Counted from the stretch's first letter, positions 45,328 through 55,857 are shown. The stretch: 64,000 nucleotides of DNA from Kitagawia praeruptora (GCA_037693485.1 CM075344.1:96445001-96509000), one strand, 5' to 3'. Program-made: numbers and translations. Notes: generated from the sequence alone by a model not told the origin.

Positions 45328-48300
45328 TCACTCCTGGTTCTTCTTTTTACTACCATTTGTCTGATCTTTATCTCCCCCAGCTTTATCTTTATCTTCTTCA
45401 GTCTGGTAGTGTTGTTGTTGTCTTCTTTGAATTGTCTTTATCTTTATCTCCCCCTTTTTGACATCAGCAACATTAATTCCAAGAGATTCAGAAACAGAAC
45501 AAATGAGATTCATAAGAACTGCTTGATTTTCCATAATTGTGACTTGGTTATCTTCAAGTGATTGAAGTCTTGTTTGAATAGCAATTTGAGAATTCTGAAT
45601 ATCTTTCAAAACATCAGAATGAACTTCAATATTGGAAGTGCTTCTAGTATCTTCAGTATCAGAATCAGAAAGAACTTTATCTTCAAGTCTTGTAGAAGAA
45701 GTTGCTTGAGTTGTATGATATTCAAGTAATAAAACCTGATTAGAAGTATCAACGTCTTCATCTTTCTGTTCTGGAACTGAAACGTGATCATCATCTCCTT
45801 CACCAGTATTCTGTGTACTAACATCTTCAAATCCTGACTCCTCCTTAGAGTGATCAGAGACTGTTGATGTCTCAATTCTAGCTGATATTGGAAGTACATA
45901 CAAAGGAACACTAGGATCATTAGGATCTTCATCTGGTACATATGTATCAAGAGATTGCTTTATCCTGGCACCTCTCCTGTTAATGATTTCTGCAAGCCTC
46001 TCCTTTTGCTTCTGAGCTTTAACTTCTGGCTTTGCATTGTGATGTGCTAGGTCATTCTTCTGATACATTTTGATGAATGAATAAGTACCAGCATCCATAC
46101 CCAAATTTTCAGACCAAGATTCAGGAAAAACCTGATCCCAGAAATCAAATGATGGTTTCCTAATTTTCTCTCCCTCACTATGGAGTTGATCATCCATACT
46201 CTCATTCTCACTTTGACTTACTAAAGTCAACAACACTCTTTCTACCTCACCTTTTGCCTGGTCAGGAGCCAGCCGCTCAAATTGTGGATCAATATCCATC
46301 TTTTCAAGTGTATCACTCAAATTTGGATAAGTGCTCTCATGACCTACAGAAAAATAGAGTTTAGAAGGAGTTTTTATACCTGAACTCACATGGAGAGAGG
46401 GTTCCTCATATGGCATGTGGCTTGAGGTTTTCTCCAAGTAGTGAGCTGCTATAGTCTCTGAACCCATACAATCATCTTCTTTCCTTTCAGAAACTACAGG
46501 CTCCAGTATACCACTTTCAGGTTCTTTACTAGACTCTGATGTCTTCAGTAATACTTCATTAGACATCATAGTTAGTACATCACCGTCTTTAAGTGTTGTT
46601 TGCTGAGACACACCCTCAAGGTGGATAGACTCTGACTGAACAAAATTTGTTTGATCTTCAGAAAAATCAACCAAAGTCATTCCTCCCATATCATAGGGTA
46701 TCTCACTTGCATTCTCAGTCATCACAGAAGACCTTTCAACATCAGCTATCACAGCTCCTGAGTCATCCTTCCTCTGACTAGATGGTTCTTGTGTTGCAGT
46801 GACCGTGATCTGATCTTTCCTACTACTCACCACTGGTGCAATAGTATCTTCTGTTGACTGCTTCCCTCTATCTACTTCCTCTAGTTGTTCACCTTGAGCT
46901 GAAGCATCTTCAATAATTACATCCTTGTCAAATAAATATGCATGAAGTGATTGAAGTGCAACATGCTTCGAGAGTCCAAATTTCTTGACTAATTGTCTTC
47001 TGACAGATACATAGAAATACATCTTCATTAAGTCAAGTCTTTGATGTAGAAGTCCATATTCATCTGGAAATAAAAGTTTTGGTACTCTTTCAACCAAAAA
47101 TTCTAGAACAGGCCTTGACAACTTCACTTTGAGAGAAATTAGTCCCATAGCCAGTCTGTATGATAATGTAGTTTCCCATGAAGAATCAATATCCAGATCT
47201 CTCTTGTCAAATACTGACATAGATGTAGCTTGATTTGTAGAAACCTGCATGATATTAGTTGGACTAGACTCTGTGTGTGTAGGTGACAATTGAATCTTTC
47301 TCCTTGTTCTCCTGATATAGTGAGCAAAAGATTTATCCTGAGAAGACTCAAGAGGTGTAGACACAGAAGTGATCTTGGGATGAGATCTTTGTTCAATAGA
47401 CACAGTCTTTTGAGAGACAGTATCCAGTAACTGTTTTCCCTTTTTAAGAACTACAGCCTTTTGTGAGACTGCAGCCTGGCTGTGACTAGGTTTTTCATCT
47501 CTTTGTACTAACACAGAAAGTTGAATTGCAGCCTTCAATTCTGCTCTTTCTGCAAGAGTTAAATCATCATCATCTTCACTAGAATTACTACTACTACTTG
47601 ACACAACAAATCTTCTCTTCCTTACAACTGATGTCTTTTGAGAAACACCAGAGGTTGGTTTCTTTGAAACAATAGGCTGTGGATCAAAATTTGGTTCTTG
47701 AATTGTTTCAGAGACTATGATGTTTTAGGCTACTTGGGTAGACACAGGTGGGTTCTCCTCCAATTGAGATTCCTGAGCCATTTCACCACAAAAGAAAGAA
47801 GAATTGTAGAGAGTAGGAAGATGAGTTTTAAGAATTACCTGAAAATGATGTGGATAATGAATTGCAGGTATTTCATCTAGATTCTTTTCATTGTCCTTCT
47901 TTGTAATATCAGAGAAAATTCTCTTTTGCTGTTCATAAGAAGAAACACAATGTTCCCTACCAAATCTAGCTTCAACATCAGGAATGAAATGGTTAATAAA
48001 CAATTGCATAAATCTATGATAATAAACCATTTTCCTGTTTTGATCTCTTAACCCAAGTTTAATACTCATCTGACTTAAGATAATATGACCAATGTTAATT
48101 ACTCTGTCATAAAGCAAACTATAAGCAATATGAGATGTAACAGAAGTAATTTGTTGAAAAGAACTACATTTGCCAGTAAAACATTTAGCGATTTGATCAA
48201 AGTAAAAAGACCATTCCTTTCTTAGAAAAGACCTATTCAACTGGCTCATGTTATCTAGAGGTCCACTATAACCTAATTCAGACAACATAGTTCTTATATT

Positions 48301-48663
48301 ATCATCAGATGGTACATTCTCATAACTATCAGTAACAGGTAAGCAAAGTACTGAACTAACAACAGATTCAGTAATGTCAAATGAATCTTGTCCTAAATGT
48401 AGAACAATCTTACCTGATTGACTCTGAGTAGAATCAATTACTTCAGCATTCTCCCAAGCTTGTGAAACAGCTACTTGATTAATCTGTGGAGATGCTGTCA
48501 ATGCATAACTTAATGGTCCATACGCCAGAAAGTCCATGATTGGATGAAAATCAGATGACACTCCTTCCTTGTTGGTGATAGCTGCAACATGATTGTTTGT
48601 CATAAAATCAAAGTCACCAAACTTGAAGGCTACTGATTTAGGTAATCTTCTCTGAGCTGCCAT
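45328..48663 (-). pseudogene. E6 third ORF (ORF3), one in-frame stop
   Basis: ATG at 48663, end at 45328 (1111 codons), with a single TAA at 47725 where E5 has CAA. The N-terminal domain (to about residue 290) includes LRKEWSFYFDQIAKCF and SLLYDRVINIGHI and aligns with the E1 ORF3. Then come a Ser/Asp/Glu-rich part (SSSSSNSSEDDDD), a conserved block SWETTLSYRLAMGLISLKVK with VERVPKLLFPDEYGLL, a long acidic low-complexity region, a conserved SFDFWDQVFPESW block, and a C-terminal coiled coil plus basic Lys/Gln tail. There is no obvious transmembrane or signal peptide. Positionally it is the env-like ORF of Sireviruses; function unknown. An acceptor-like site lies 7 nt before the ATG. The segments 47966-48413 and 47773-47838 have intron-like ends. 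Confidence 0.85.
47966..48413 (-). other. Intron-like segment in E6 ORF3 (448 nt), missing in E5
   Basis: Donor CAG|GTAAGA and acceptor GAAGCTAG|ATTTGG. E5 joins exactly CAG to ATTTGG at 40826/40827. In E6 the segment is open and coding, and its protein is conserved in E1. Confidence 0.75.
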
Positions 48664-49256
48664 TCTTGATCTGAAAAGAAACTTGAAAAAAAATTCTTGA
48701 AATGGATTAGTGATTTTGAAAACTCAAGAGTGATTTTTGCTTTAGAGAATGTAAGATTAGAGAAAGCAATTACATAATTAGAGTTTCAAAACAAATATAT
48801 TTCACAAATCTTTCAGACCACTATCCCACGTTGACACGTAAATTGACAGGTGTCAGTCCCTGAAAAATGCGGTTACCCATGATTTTTGGAAAATAAAATC
48901 CAAAATTGATTTTCATGAAATAAATCAGGGTATAAATAAGTAATACTGATCAGCTTCCTTTTCCTGATGACCTCTCATCAAAATAATCACAAAATGCAAT
49001 TTGATTTAAAAATATAATTTTCAAATCCTGATGATCACTCATGAAATCCTGATCAATATCATCAGAGACTTAATATGGAGTTTTCCACGTGGCATCTTTC
49101 TTTTATCTGAAAAAGAAAATAAACAATTAATCTGAACAGAAAATCAATTGGTTAGATATTTTCAATATTTCTTGAACAAGAAATACAGTCTCATGCAATA
49201 ATTAGCATTTGACTTCATTAAGACTTCCAAGTGACTGCTCAGCTTCTCACGTCTTC
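48664..49256. promoter_or_regulatory. Divergent spacer between ORF3 and antisense ORF in E6
   Basis: It holds the acceptor-like TTCAAGTTTCTTTTCAG (48671-48687, minus) 7 nt from the ORF3 ATG, an ACGTG motif near 48835 and the G-box CACGTG near 49087. The layout matches 39966-40576 of E5. Confidence 0.45.
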
Positions 49257-49265
49257 CTTTAAAAG
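49257..49265 (+). promoter_or_regulatory. TATA-like box of the E6 antisense ORF
   Basis: CTTTAAAAG, 57 nt before the ATG. E5 has CTATAAAAG at the same distance. Confidence 0.4.
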
Positions 49266-49320
49266 AACCAAACGCCTTGTGCCATTCTCCATAACCTTTC
49301 AATTTCTTTTCTTCTCAACA

Positions 49321-49590
49321 ATGCTTCTCAAACCAAAAATCCCTTCAAACCCATTTTTAAGATTTTTCTTGGTCGATGAACATCCTGTTCTTGATCATCT
49401 CTTTGAACAAACGACTCTTCTCATCGAACTAATCATGAATGGATTGGTTTTCGATAATATCCAAAGGTTTCTCTTAGAACATCCATCTGTTGGATACAAT
49501 CTTCCCCTAACCTCCTCAAAACTTGAGGATGAAGAATTTGGCCGAGAGTCTGAGGTTGATCTTGATGGAGATGCTATTCATTTAAGTTAG
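49321..49590 (+). CDS. E6 antisense ORF (89 codons), conserved in E5
   Basis: Same length as the E5 antisense protein, with about 12 differences, nearly all in the N-terminal 52 residues. It contains DEHPVLDHLFEQTT, LEHPSVGYNLPLTS and the tail DLDGDAIHLS. The frame is also open upstream to an ATG at 49231, but the E5 copy lacks it and starts at the equivalent of 49321. It lies antisense to the element, divergent from ORF3. I recognise no family. Confidence 0.6.
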   Translation: MLLKPKIPSNPFLRFFLVDEHPVLDHLFEQTTLLIELIMNGLVFDNIQRFLLEHPSVGYNLPLTSSKLEDEEFGRESEVDLDGDAIHLS

Positions 49591-50135
49591 TTGCTCTCAT
49601 TCAAGTCGCCCAGACAAGGAATCCAAGAGCAAACGAGGCTTTCATCCCCTGATGGATTTCTTGAGATGCTCCTTGTCCTGTTTCTCAGAGTTCATATCAA
49701 AGACAAGTATAGAGTAGAAATTTAGACAAAAAGATGTTGTATTTCATTTCCATGTAATGATTTTTATTAATGAAAATACAATTTCTTGTTATCTGCTTGT
49801 CTTTTGATTTCTGAATGATGTATAAATTATCAGTATGCAAATATCAAAACTTGCTAGCATAGACTTAACACATCACAGAATCAGATTACTACAATAAGTA
49901 AACGTCAGGATCTGAAGCAATTTTCATAATCCTGATACTGTCACAATACTGATGACGTCAGCATCCTGATGACAAATCTAATCCTGATGATTATTAACAA
50001 GTCTATCATACTAAAATTTATCAAGGCAATGTGTTATAGCTCAAGCATTTAACAATCAAATATAGATCCTGATAGGAATATCAAGTCTATAAGCTAAGAA
50101 CAACATACCTTGCTACTTTTGCAGATGTTAAAGAT
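49591..50135 (+). other. Trailer of the antisense ORF and pol 3' spacer in E6
   Basis: No ORF. It matches 39060-39630 of E5 and contains possible poly(A) signals such as TTAATGAAAATAC near 49776. Confidence 0.5.
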
Positions 50136-53100
50136 CTAAAAATTTAACATTCCTAACTCACTTACTAGTCTACTGAATGTAGTCTCATCAAGTGGTTTAG
50201 TTAGAATATCTGCAAGCTGTTTGTCAGTAGGAACAAAATGAAGTTCCACAGTACCATTCTCAATATGTTCTCTAATAAAATGATACCTGACATCAATGTG
50301 CTTAGTCCTTGAATGTTGAACTGGATTTTCTGCAATTTTAATAGCACTAGTATTATCACAAAACATAGGAATATTACTAAGTGTCATACCATAATCCAGC
50401 AACTGATTTCTTATCCAAAGGAGCTGTGCACAACAACTGCCTGCTGCTATGTACTCAGCTTCTCCAGTTGAGGTTGAAACAGATTGTTGCTTCTTGCTTG
50501 CCCAAGAAATCAATCTATTTCCCAAAAATTGACATGTACCTGTAGTGCTTTTCCTGTCTATCTTACACCCTGCAAAATCAGAGTCTGAATAGCCAATTAG
50601 AAAGAAATCAGATTCTCTAGGATACCACAAACCAAGATTTGGAGTTCCTTTGAGATATCTAAAAATTCTCTTCACAGCAATTAAATGAGATTCCTTAGGA
50701 TCACTTTGGAATCTAGCACATAAATAGGTAGAAAACATTATATCTGGCCTACTTGCAGTTAGATATAACAATGAGCCTATCATGCCTCTATAACTAGTAT
50801 TATCCACACTCTTCCCCTTAGGATCAGAGTCTAGTTTAGTGGCTGTTGCCATGGGTGTTTTTGCAACTGCACAGTCTTGAAAGTCAAACCTTCTTAAAAG
50901 ATCTTTGATATACTTTGACTGATTAATGAAAATACCAGTCTCAGTCTGTTTGACCTGCAAGCCTAAGAAATAATTTAGTTCACCCATCATGCTCATCTGA
51001 TACTTAGACTGCATAAGTTTGCTAAACTTAGCACACAACTTTTCATTAGTAGAACCAAAAATAATATCATCAACATAAACTTGAACTAAAAGCAATTCAC
51101 CTTTTATCTTTCTAAAGAATAGAGTTTTGTCAATTGTACCTCTTGTGAAGCCATTTTCAAGAAGAAATTTAGACAAAGTCTCATACCATGCTCTTGGTGC
51201 CTGCTTTAGTCCATAGAGTGCCTTGTCAAGATTGTAGACATGATTTGGAAACTTTTGATCAACAAATCCAGGTGGCTGTTCTACATACACTTCTTCATCA
51301 AGTTTGCCATTTAAAAAAGCACTCTTTACATCCATCTGGTATACCTTGAATTTTGAATGAGCTGCAAATGCAAGAAACATTCTGATTGCTTCCAATCTTG
51401 CTACAGGTGCAAAGGTCTCATCATAATCAATGCCTTCTTCCTGAGAATAACCTTTGGCCACCAGTCTTGCTTTGTTTCTTACAATCATACCAGATTCATC
51501 TAGCTTGTTTCTGAAAACCCATCTTGCACCAACAATAGATCTATCTTTAGGTCTTGGTACCAGTTTCCAAACTTTGTTTCTCTCAAACTTATTTAACTCC
51601 TCCTGCATTGCAATTACCCAATCAGGATCCTGTAAGGCTTCTTCAACCTTCTTAGGTTCATTCTTTGAGAGAAAGCAACTATACAAGCATTCATTTTGAA
51701 TTGATCTTCTAGTTCGAACACCACTATTTGGATCACCAATTATCAAATCTTCAGTATGATCCTTTGTCCATTTTCTAACAGGTGGTAAATCAACTCTGCT
51801 AGTCTCTCCCCCTAAGTTAGTGGTATCTCTTATAGAAGAATTCTCTCTACCTTCAAAAACTCTCCTTTGATCAATAGAATCAGTAGATTCCATATTGCTG
51901 CTAGTTACTGATCTTTCCTCAGTAGACTCTGAAAGGTCAGTTCCTGATGGAGTAGACTCTGAAACATCAATTCCTGATGAAATAGATTCTGAAAGACTAG
52001 TCTGCTCCTGATGATCACTGTGTTCTCTCTGATTTATTTGCTCCCCCTCAACAGTAGCATTCCTTTGAGAAGCAATAGAAATTTCTTCTGGAGAACCTTC
52101 ATCATCACTTGAGAGTATCTCAGAATTCTTCAGATTTTCAAATTCCAATTTGTCATGGCTTTCATCAGTTTGCAAAATTCCAAACTTCTTATCATCAAAT
52201 GCAACATGAATTGATTCCATAACAATGTGAGTTCTGAGATTATAAACTTTGAAGGCCTTAGATGCTGAATATCCTAGAAAAATTGCTTCATCCGATTTGG
52301 CTTCAAATTTTCCAAGTTGTTCTGGATGAACTTTTAGGACATAGCATTTGCATCCAAAGATGTGAAAATATTTCACACTTGGTTTCTTTCCTTTGATCAT
52401 CTCATAGGGAGTTTTTCCATGACTATTTACCAAGGTACAGTTCTGAGTGAAACATGCAGTGTTAATAGCTTCTGCCCAAAAGTAGGTTGGAAGTTTTGCA
52501 TCTGCAAGCATGGTTCTTGCTGCCTCTATGAGAGTCCTGTTCTTTCTTTCCACTACACCATTTTGTTGAGGTGTACCAAGTGCAGAAAACTGTTGAGTGA
52601 TTCCATTGTCTGCACAAAACCCCTCCATTGTAGAATTCTTGAATTCTGTACCATTGTCACTCCTAAGTACTTTGACTTTGTACTCAGAGTTATTATGAAT
52701 ATTCTTGATGAGTTCAATGATTTGCTGAGGAGCTTCATCCTTCTTGTGTAGAAAGAACACCCATGTGAACCTTGTGAAATCATCTACCATAACTAGAGCA
52801 TATCTTTTCTTGCTGATAGACATAATGTTTACTGGACCAAACAGATCAAGATGTAGCATGTGAAATGGTTCAGTAATTGAATTTTCAGTCTTGCTCTTGA
52901 AAGTGGTTCTTCTTTGCTTTCCAAGCTGACATGCATCACAAAGTCCATCTTGCACAAAATTCGCCTGAGGTAGGCCTCTCACCAAATTGTGTTTAACAAG
53001 TTGATTAAGCTTCTTGAAATTAAGATGTGAGAGCTTCTTGTGCCAATTCCAGCTTTCATCATTTGTTGCTTTGCTGTAGAGACATCTAACAATTCCTTTA

Positions 53101-53468
53101 GATGTATCACTTAAGCTGGCTTCATATATGTTACCATGTCTTTGACCAGTTAGAACAATGTCTCCATTCTGCATATTCAAGACTTTGCATCCTTCTCTGT
53201 CAAAGATTGATTTGTAACCTTTATCACCCAGTTGACTTATGCTTAAAAGAGTATGTTTCAAGCCTTCAACCAGTGCTACATTTTCTATGATGACATTCCC
53301 CAAAATAATTGAGCCATATCCCAGAGTTTCTCCTTTGTTGCCATCTCCAAAAGATATTACTGGGCCAGCTTTCCTCTCAAACTTTGTAAGCAGGGACTTC
53401 TTTCCAGTCATATGTCCAGAGCATCCACTGTCCAAGATAATTGAATGCTTCTTTCCTGTGCCCTGCAA
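50136..53468 (-). CDS. pol: E6 Pol: protease-integrase-RT-RNase H, intact
   Basis: Open from 53468 (a TTG, not an ATG) to the stop after LGMLNF; 1110 codons. Protease LDSGCSGHMTG; pre-integrase finger HKKLSHL...CDACQLGKQ; integrase core with D in LHLDLFGPV, D in SDNGTEFK and E in NGVVERKNR; RT with the intact YVDDIIFGS; RNase H with SDSDFAGCKIDRK and the end ADILTKPL. There is no start codon of its own, and the gag frame upstream is offset by 2 nt and ends in TAG at 53480. Excision of the 53463-54556 segment would place the protease in frame with gag, exactly as seen in E5. Confidence 0.92.
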   Translation of the reverse strand: MQGTGKKHSIILDSGCSGHMTGKKSLLTKFERKAGPVISFGDGNKGETLGYGSIILGNVIIENVALVEGLKHTLLSISQLGDKGYKSIFDREGCKVLNMQNGDIVLTGQRHGNIYEASLSDTSKGIVRCLYSKATNDESWNWHKKLSHLNFKKLNQLVKHNLVRGLPQANFVQDGLCDACQLGKQRRTTFKSKTENSITEPFHMLHLDLFGPVNIMSISKKRYALVMVDDFTRFTWVFFLHKKDEAPQQIIELIKNIHNNSEYKVKVLRSDNGTEFKNSTMEGFCADNGITQQFSALGTPQQNGVVERKNRTLIEAARTMLADAKLPTYFWAEAINTACFTQNCTLVNSHGKTPYEMIKGKKPSVKYFHIFGCKCYVLKVHPEQLGKFEAKSDEAIFLGYSASKAFKVYNLRTHIVMESIHVAFDDKKFGILQTDESHDKLEFENLKNSEILSSDDEGSPEEISIASQRNATVEGEQINQREHSDHQEQTSLSESISSGIDVSESTPSGTDLSESTEERSVTSSNMESTDSIDQRRVFEGRENSSIRDTTNLGGETSRVDLPPVRKWTKDHTEDLIIGDPNSGVRTRRSIQNECLYSCFLSKNEPKKVEEALQDPDWVIAMQEELNKFERNKVWKLVPRPKDRSIVGARWVFRNKLDESGMIVRNKARLVAKGYSQEEGIDYDETFAPVARLEAIRMFLAFAAHSKFKVYQMDVKSAFLNGKLDEEVYVEQPPGFVDQKFPNHVYNLDKALYGLKQAPRAWYETLSKFLLENGFTRGTIDKTLFFRKIKGELLLVQVYVDDIIFGSTNEKLCAKFSKLMQSKYQMSMMGELNYFLGLQVKQTETGIFINQSKYIKDLLRRFDFQDCAVAKTPMATATKLDSDPKGKSVDNTSYRGMIGSLLYLTASRPDIMFSTYLCARFQSDPKESHLIAVKRIFRYLKGTPNLGLWYPRESDFFLIGYSDSDFAGCKIDRKSTTGTCQFLGNRLISWASKKQQSVSTSTGEAEYIAAGSCCAQLLWIRNQLLDYGMTLSNIPMFCDNTSAIKIAENPVQHSRTKHIDVRYHFIREHIENGTVELHFVPTDKQLADILTKPLDETTFSRLVSELGMLNF

Positions 53469-54556
53469 ACAAAAAGTAACTAGTTAGAATTTTTTAGGAC
53501 CCAACTTTGATTGGATCCTTTCTTACTAGATTTAGAGACAACAGATTTTGAAGATTTTGCATTTATTTTACCTGTTGCAGAGTCAACTTTAGACTCTGAT
53601 CTCACAAACTGTTTGTGACTAGGAGTTTCAGATTTCAAAGAATAATAGTCATAATACAGTTCATGATATTCTCTACACATGTAAATGGAATGAAGTAAAC
53701 TACCACAATGATAACAAGCTTTTTGTGGTTGGTATTGAATTTTCTGAGTCTTGGGGAATCTGGACTCAGTTTTCCAAGAAGGTTTTTGATTGCAGTCTAG
53801 GGCCAAATGATTATGATTTCCACACTTATAGCATTTTTTCCTAGGTGCATCAGGTACATTCTTGTAATTATTCTCTTTGTTAATACCTTCTTTTCCATTC
53901 CTATTTCTCTTGATCTTGCTAGACTCTGAAAGACCATCTAATCTCTGTTTCAACTGAGACTTAGACAGAAACTCTATGTTTACATTCTTAGGTTTCTCTA
54001 ACACTTTCTCATCTGAATAACTATTGTTAATTCTCTTGTGTACAACAGGGGTACCTTTTGAATCAACAAATTTAACATGATTAGGTTCAGAAACAATTTT
54101 CTTACCTTCAGATTTAGATGTGTTAGCTTCTACCTTACTATCATCATTGACAATAGCTACTTTTTCTTCTTGTCTAACCTTATCAAAACCTAAACCATTA
54201 ACCTTACCACGAATTCCACTCTCAAAGATTTCTATTGTCTTCTTACTGGAATTGTTAATGGTCTTAATCACATCTCTCTCTTCTTCTAGTTCTTTTCTGA
54301 CATAGTCATAAGCCTCAAGAATTACACTATAATCATGCTTAGCTTTATCAGAACTCAACTTGTATTCTTCCATTTGAATTAATTCAGATTCAAGAAAATT
54401 GTTTCTATCAACTAATTTATCATTCTTAACCTTAAGTTCATCTCTTTCACAAGTAAGAATTCTAAAATTAGTCATAAGATTCTTAAACTCAGCATGGATA
54501 GATCTAATTTCATCAGAATTTAAGCTATCAAATGAATCAAGAGAGTGAAGTGATAC
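53463..54556 (-). other. Intron-like segment spanning the E6 gag 3' end and gag-pol junction (1094 nt), missing in E5
   Basis: Donor AAG|GTATCA, acceptor TTTTTGTTTGCAG|GGC, and a plant branch-point-like CTAAC about 20 nt before the acceptor. E5 joins AAG to GGC directly (21913/21914). Length mod 3 is 2, which is the gag/pol frame offset. Confidence 0.8.
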
Positions 54557-55810
54557 CTTAACAGAGGATGGAGAAGTTTTCTTTGGAGATCCAGGTTTGT
54601 CTGAACTATTGGCCATCAATGCAATGTTTTCATAATCCAATTCATCTTCAGAGTCACTGGAATCAGCCCAATCTTTCTGTGTGACCATAAGTGCATTACC
54701 CTTTCCTGAATTCCTAGGCTTCTTACACTCACTAGCAAAGTGTCCAAGCTCGCTGCAGTTAAAGCACTTGATCTTGGCCTTATCAAGCTTGACAATTGTA
54801 CTTTTGCTCTTGTCACTCTTCTTCTCCTCCTTCTTTTGAAAAGGTCCTTTGCTAAATCTTCTCCTGTTGAATCTTCCTTTCTTGAAAGCTTTAGCAAACA
54901 TAGCAAAGAGTTCTTGCATCTCAGATTCAGAATCATTGTTGTCAGAGTCCATATCAGTAGTCTCTGACTCAGAACTTTCTTTGCTTTTCTTCTTCCTTGA
55001 ATTCTTTACAGCAATCTCTTCATGCTGTTCTTCAGGAAGCTTCTTTACTTCAGATTGAGCAGTAAGTGCAATAGTCTTCATCTTTCCTTCACTCCTGCTC
55101 TTTTTCTGCTGCTTGTCAAGTTCATAAGCTTTCAATTTTCCATATACTGCCTCTAATGAAATCTCATCCAGATCATTAGCTTCCTCAATTGCAGATATCT
55201 TCTCATTGTAGAAATCAGGCAAAGCTTTCATGAACTTTGTATTCATATCCTCCAAGTCATAATATTTACCATGCATGGCCATCTCATTGATGAGTTTTGT
55301 AAACCTATCAAAGGTATCAGTAAGTGACTCACCAGACTTGGATTCAAAGTACTCATACTGTTGTATAAGTAATGTCCTCATATTCTTCCTGACAGGCTTA
55401 GTTCCTTCACAGTGAACCTTAAGATTGTCCCATATATCCTTAGCAGTTTTACAAGAGAGAACATAGTTAGTGAGAACAGAATCAAGACTGTTGAATAATA
55501 TGTTTCTAGTGAGAACAGAATCAAGACTGTTGAATAATATGTTTCTCACTTTAGCATATTTGAGAACATTCTCCTTGTCCTTATCTGACCATTCAGATTT
55601 TGGCTTCTCTGCTATATGTTCTGGAACAACCTCACCATCAACAGTTGCTTGTCCAACGACCTTTGTTGGAACAAAAGGTCCATCTTTGATTCTGTCAAGA
55701 TAATCAGGATCTGTTGCTTCCAGATGATGCAACATCTTTACTTCCCATAGAGTATATTCGTTTTTCTTGAGCATAGGAATCTTAGTATTCCCATCCTTGT
55801 AACCAGACAT
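53480..55810 (-). CDS. gag: E6 Gag, full length with three zinc knuckles, intact
   Basis: ATG at 55810 (MSGYKDGNTK), 776 codons. A copia-type gag core comes first (LWEVKMLHHLEAT, then VLSCKTAKDIWDNL, then LLIQQYEYF). Next are a Lys/Glu/Ser-rich region, the knuckle CFNCSELGHFASEC (54725-54766), a coiled-coil region, the knuckles CYKCGNHNHLALDC (53792-53833) and CYHCGSLLHSIYMC (53675-53716), and a basic tail. Multiple knuckles and long gag are typical of Sireviruses. Residues after SSVK lie in the intron-like segment. A 39-bp tandem duplication gives RNILFNSLDSVLT twice (about 55470-55545); E5 has one copy. The stop is TAG followed by TTACTTTTTG. Confidence 0.93.
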   Translation of the reverse strand: MSGYKDGNTKIPMLKKNEYTLWEVKMLHHLEATDPDYLDRIKDGPFVPTKVVGQATVDGEVVPEHIAEKPKSEWSDKDKENVLKYAKVRNILFNSLDSVLTRNILFNSLDSVLTNYVLSCKTAKDIWDNLKVHCEGTKPVRKNMRTLLIQQYEYFESKSGESLTDTFDRFTKLINEMAMHGKYYDLEDMNTKFMKALPDFYNEKISAIEEANDLDEISLEAVYGKLKAYELDKQQKKSRSEGKMKTIALTAQSEVKKLPEEQHEEIAVKNSRKKKSKESSESETTDMDSDNNDSESEMQELFAMFAKAFKKGRFNRRRFSKGPFQKKEEKKSDKSKSTIVKLDKAKIKCFNCSELGHFASECKKPRNSGKGNALMVTQKDWADSSDSEDELDYENIALMANSSDKPGSPKKTSPSSVKVSLHSLDSFDSLNSDEIRSIHAEFKNLMTNFRILTCERDELKVKNDKLVDRNNFLESELIQMEEYKLSSDKAKHDYSVILEAYDYVRKELEEERDVIKTINNSSKKTIEIFESGIRGKVNGLGFDKVRQEEKVAIVNDDSKVEANTSKSEGKKIVSEPNHVKFVDSKGTPVVHKRINNSYSDEKVLEKPKNVNIEFLSKSQLKQRLDGLSESSKIKRNRNGKEGINKENNYKNVPDAPRKKCYKCGNHNHLALDCNQKPSWKTESRFPKTQKIQYQPQKACYHCGSLLHSIYMCREYHELYYDYYSLKSETPSHKQFVRSESKVDSATGKINAKSSKSVVSKSSKKGSNQSWVLKNSN

Positions 55811-55845
55811 GATTGCAGATCTTTATGATTATTCGAAATCAACCT

Positions 55846-55857
55846 GCTCTGATACCA
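55846..55857 (-). other. E6 primer binding site (initiator Met tRNA)
   Basis: TGGTATCAGAGC on the minus strand, 2 nt from the LTR. Confidence 0.92.
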
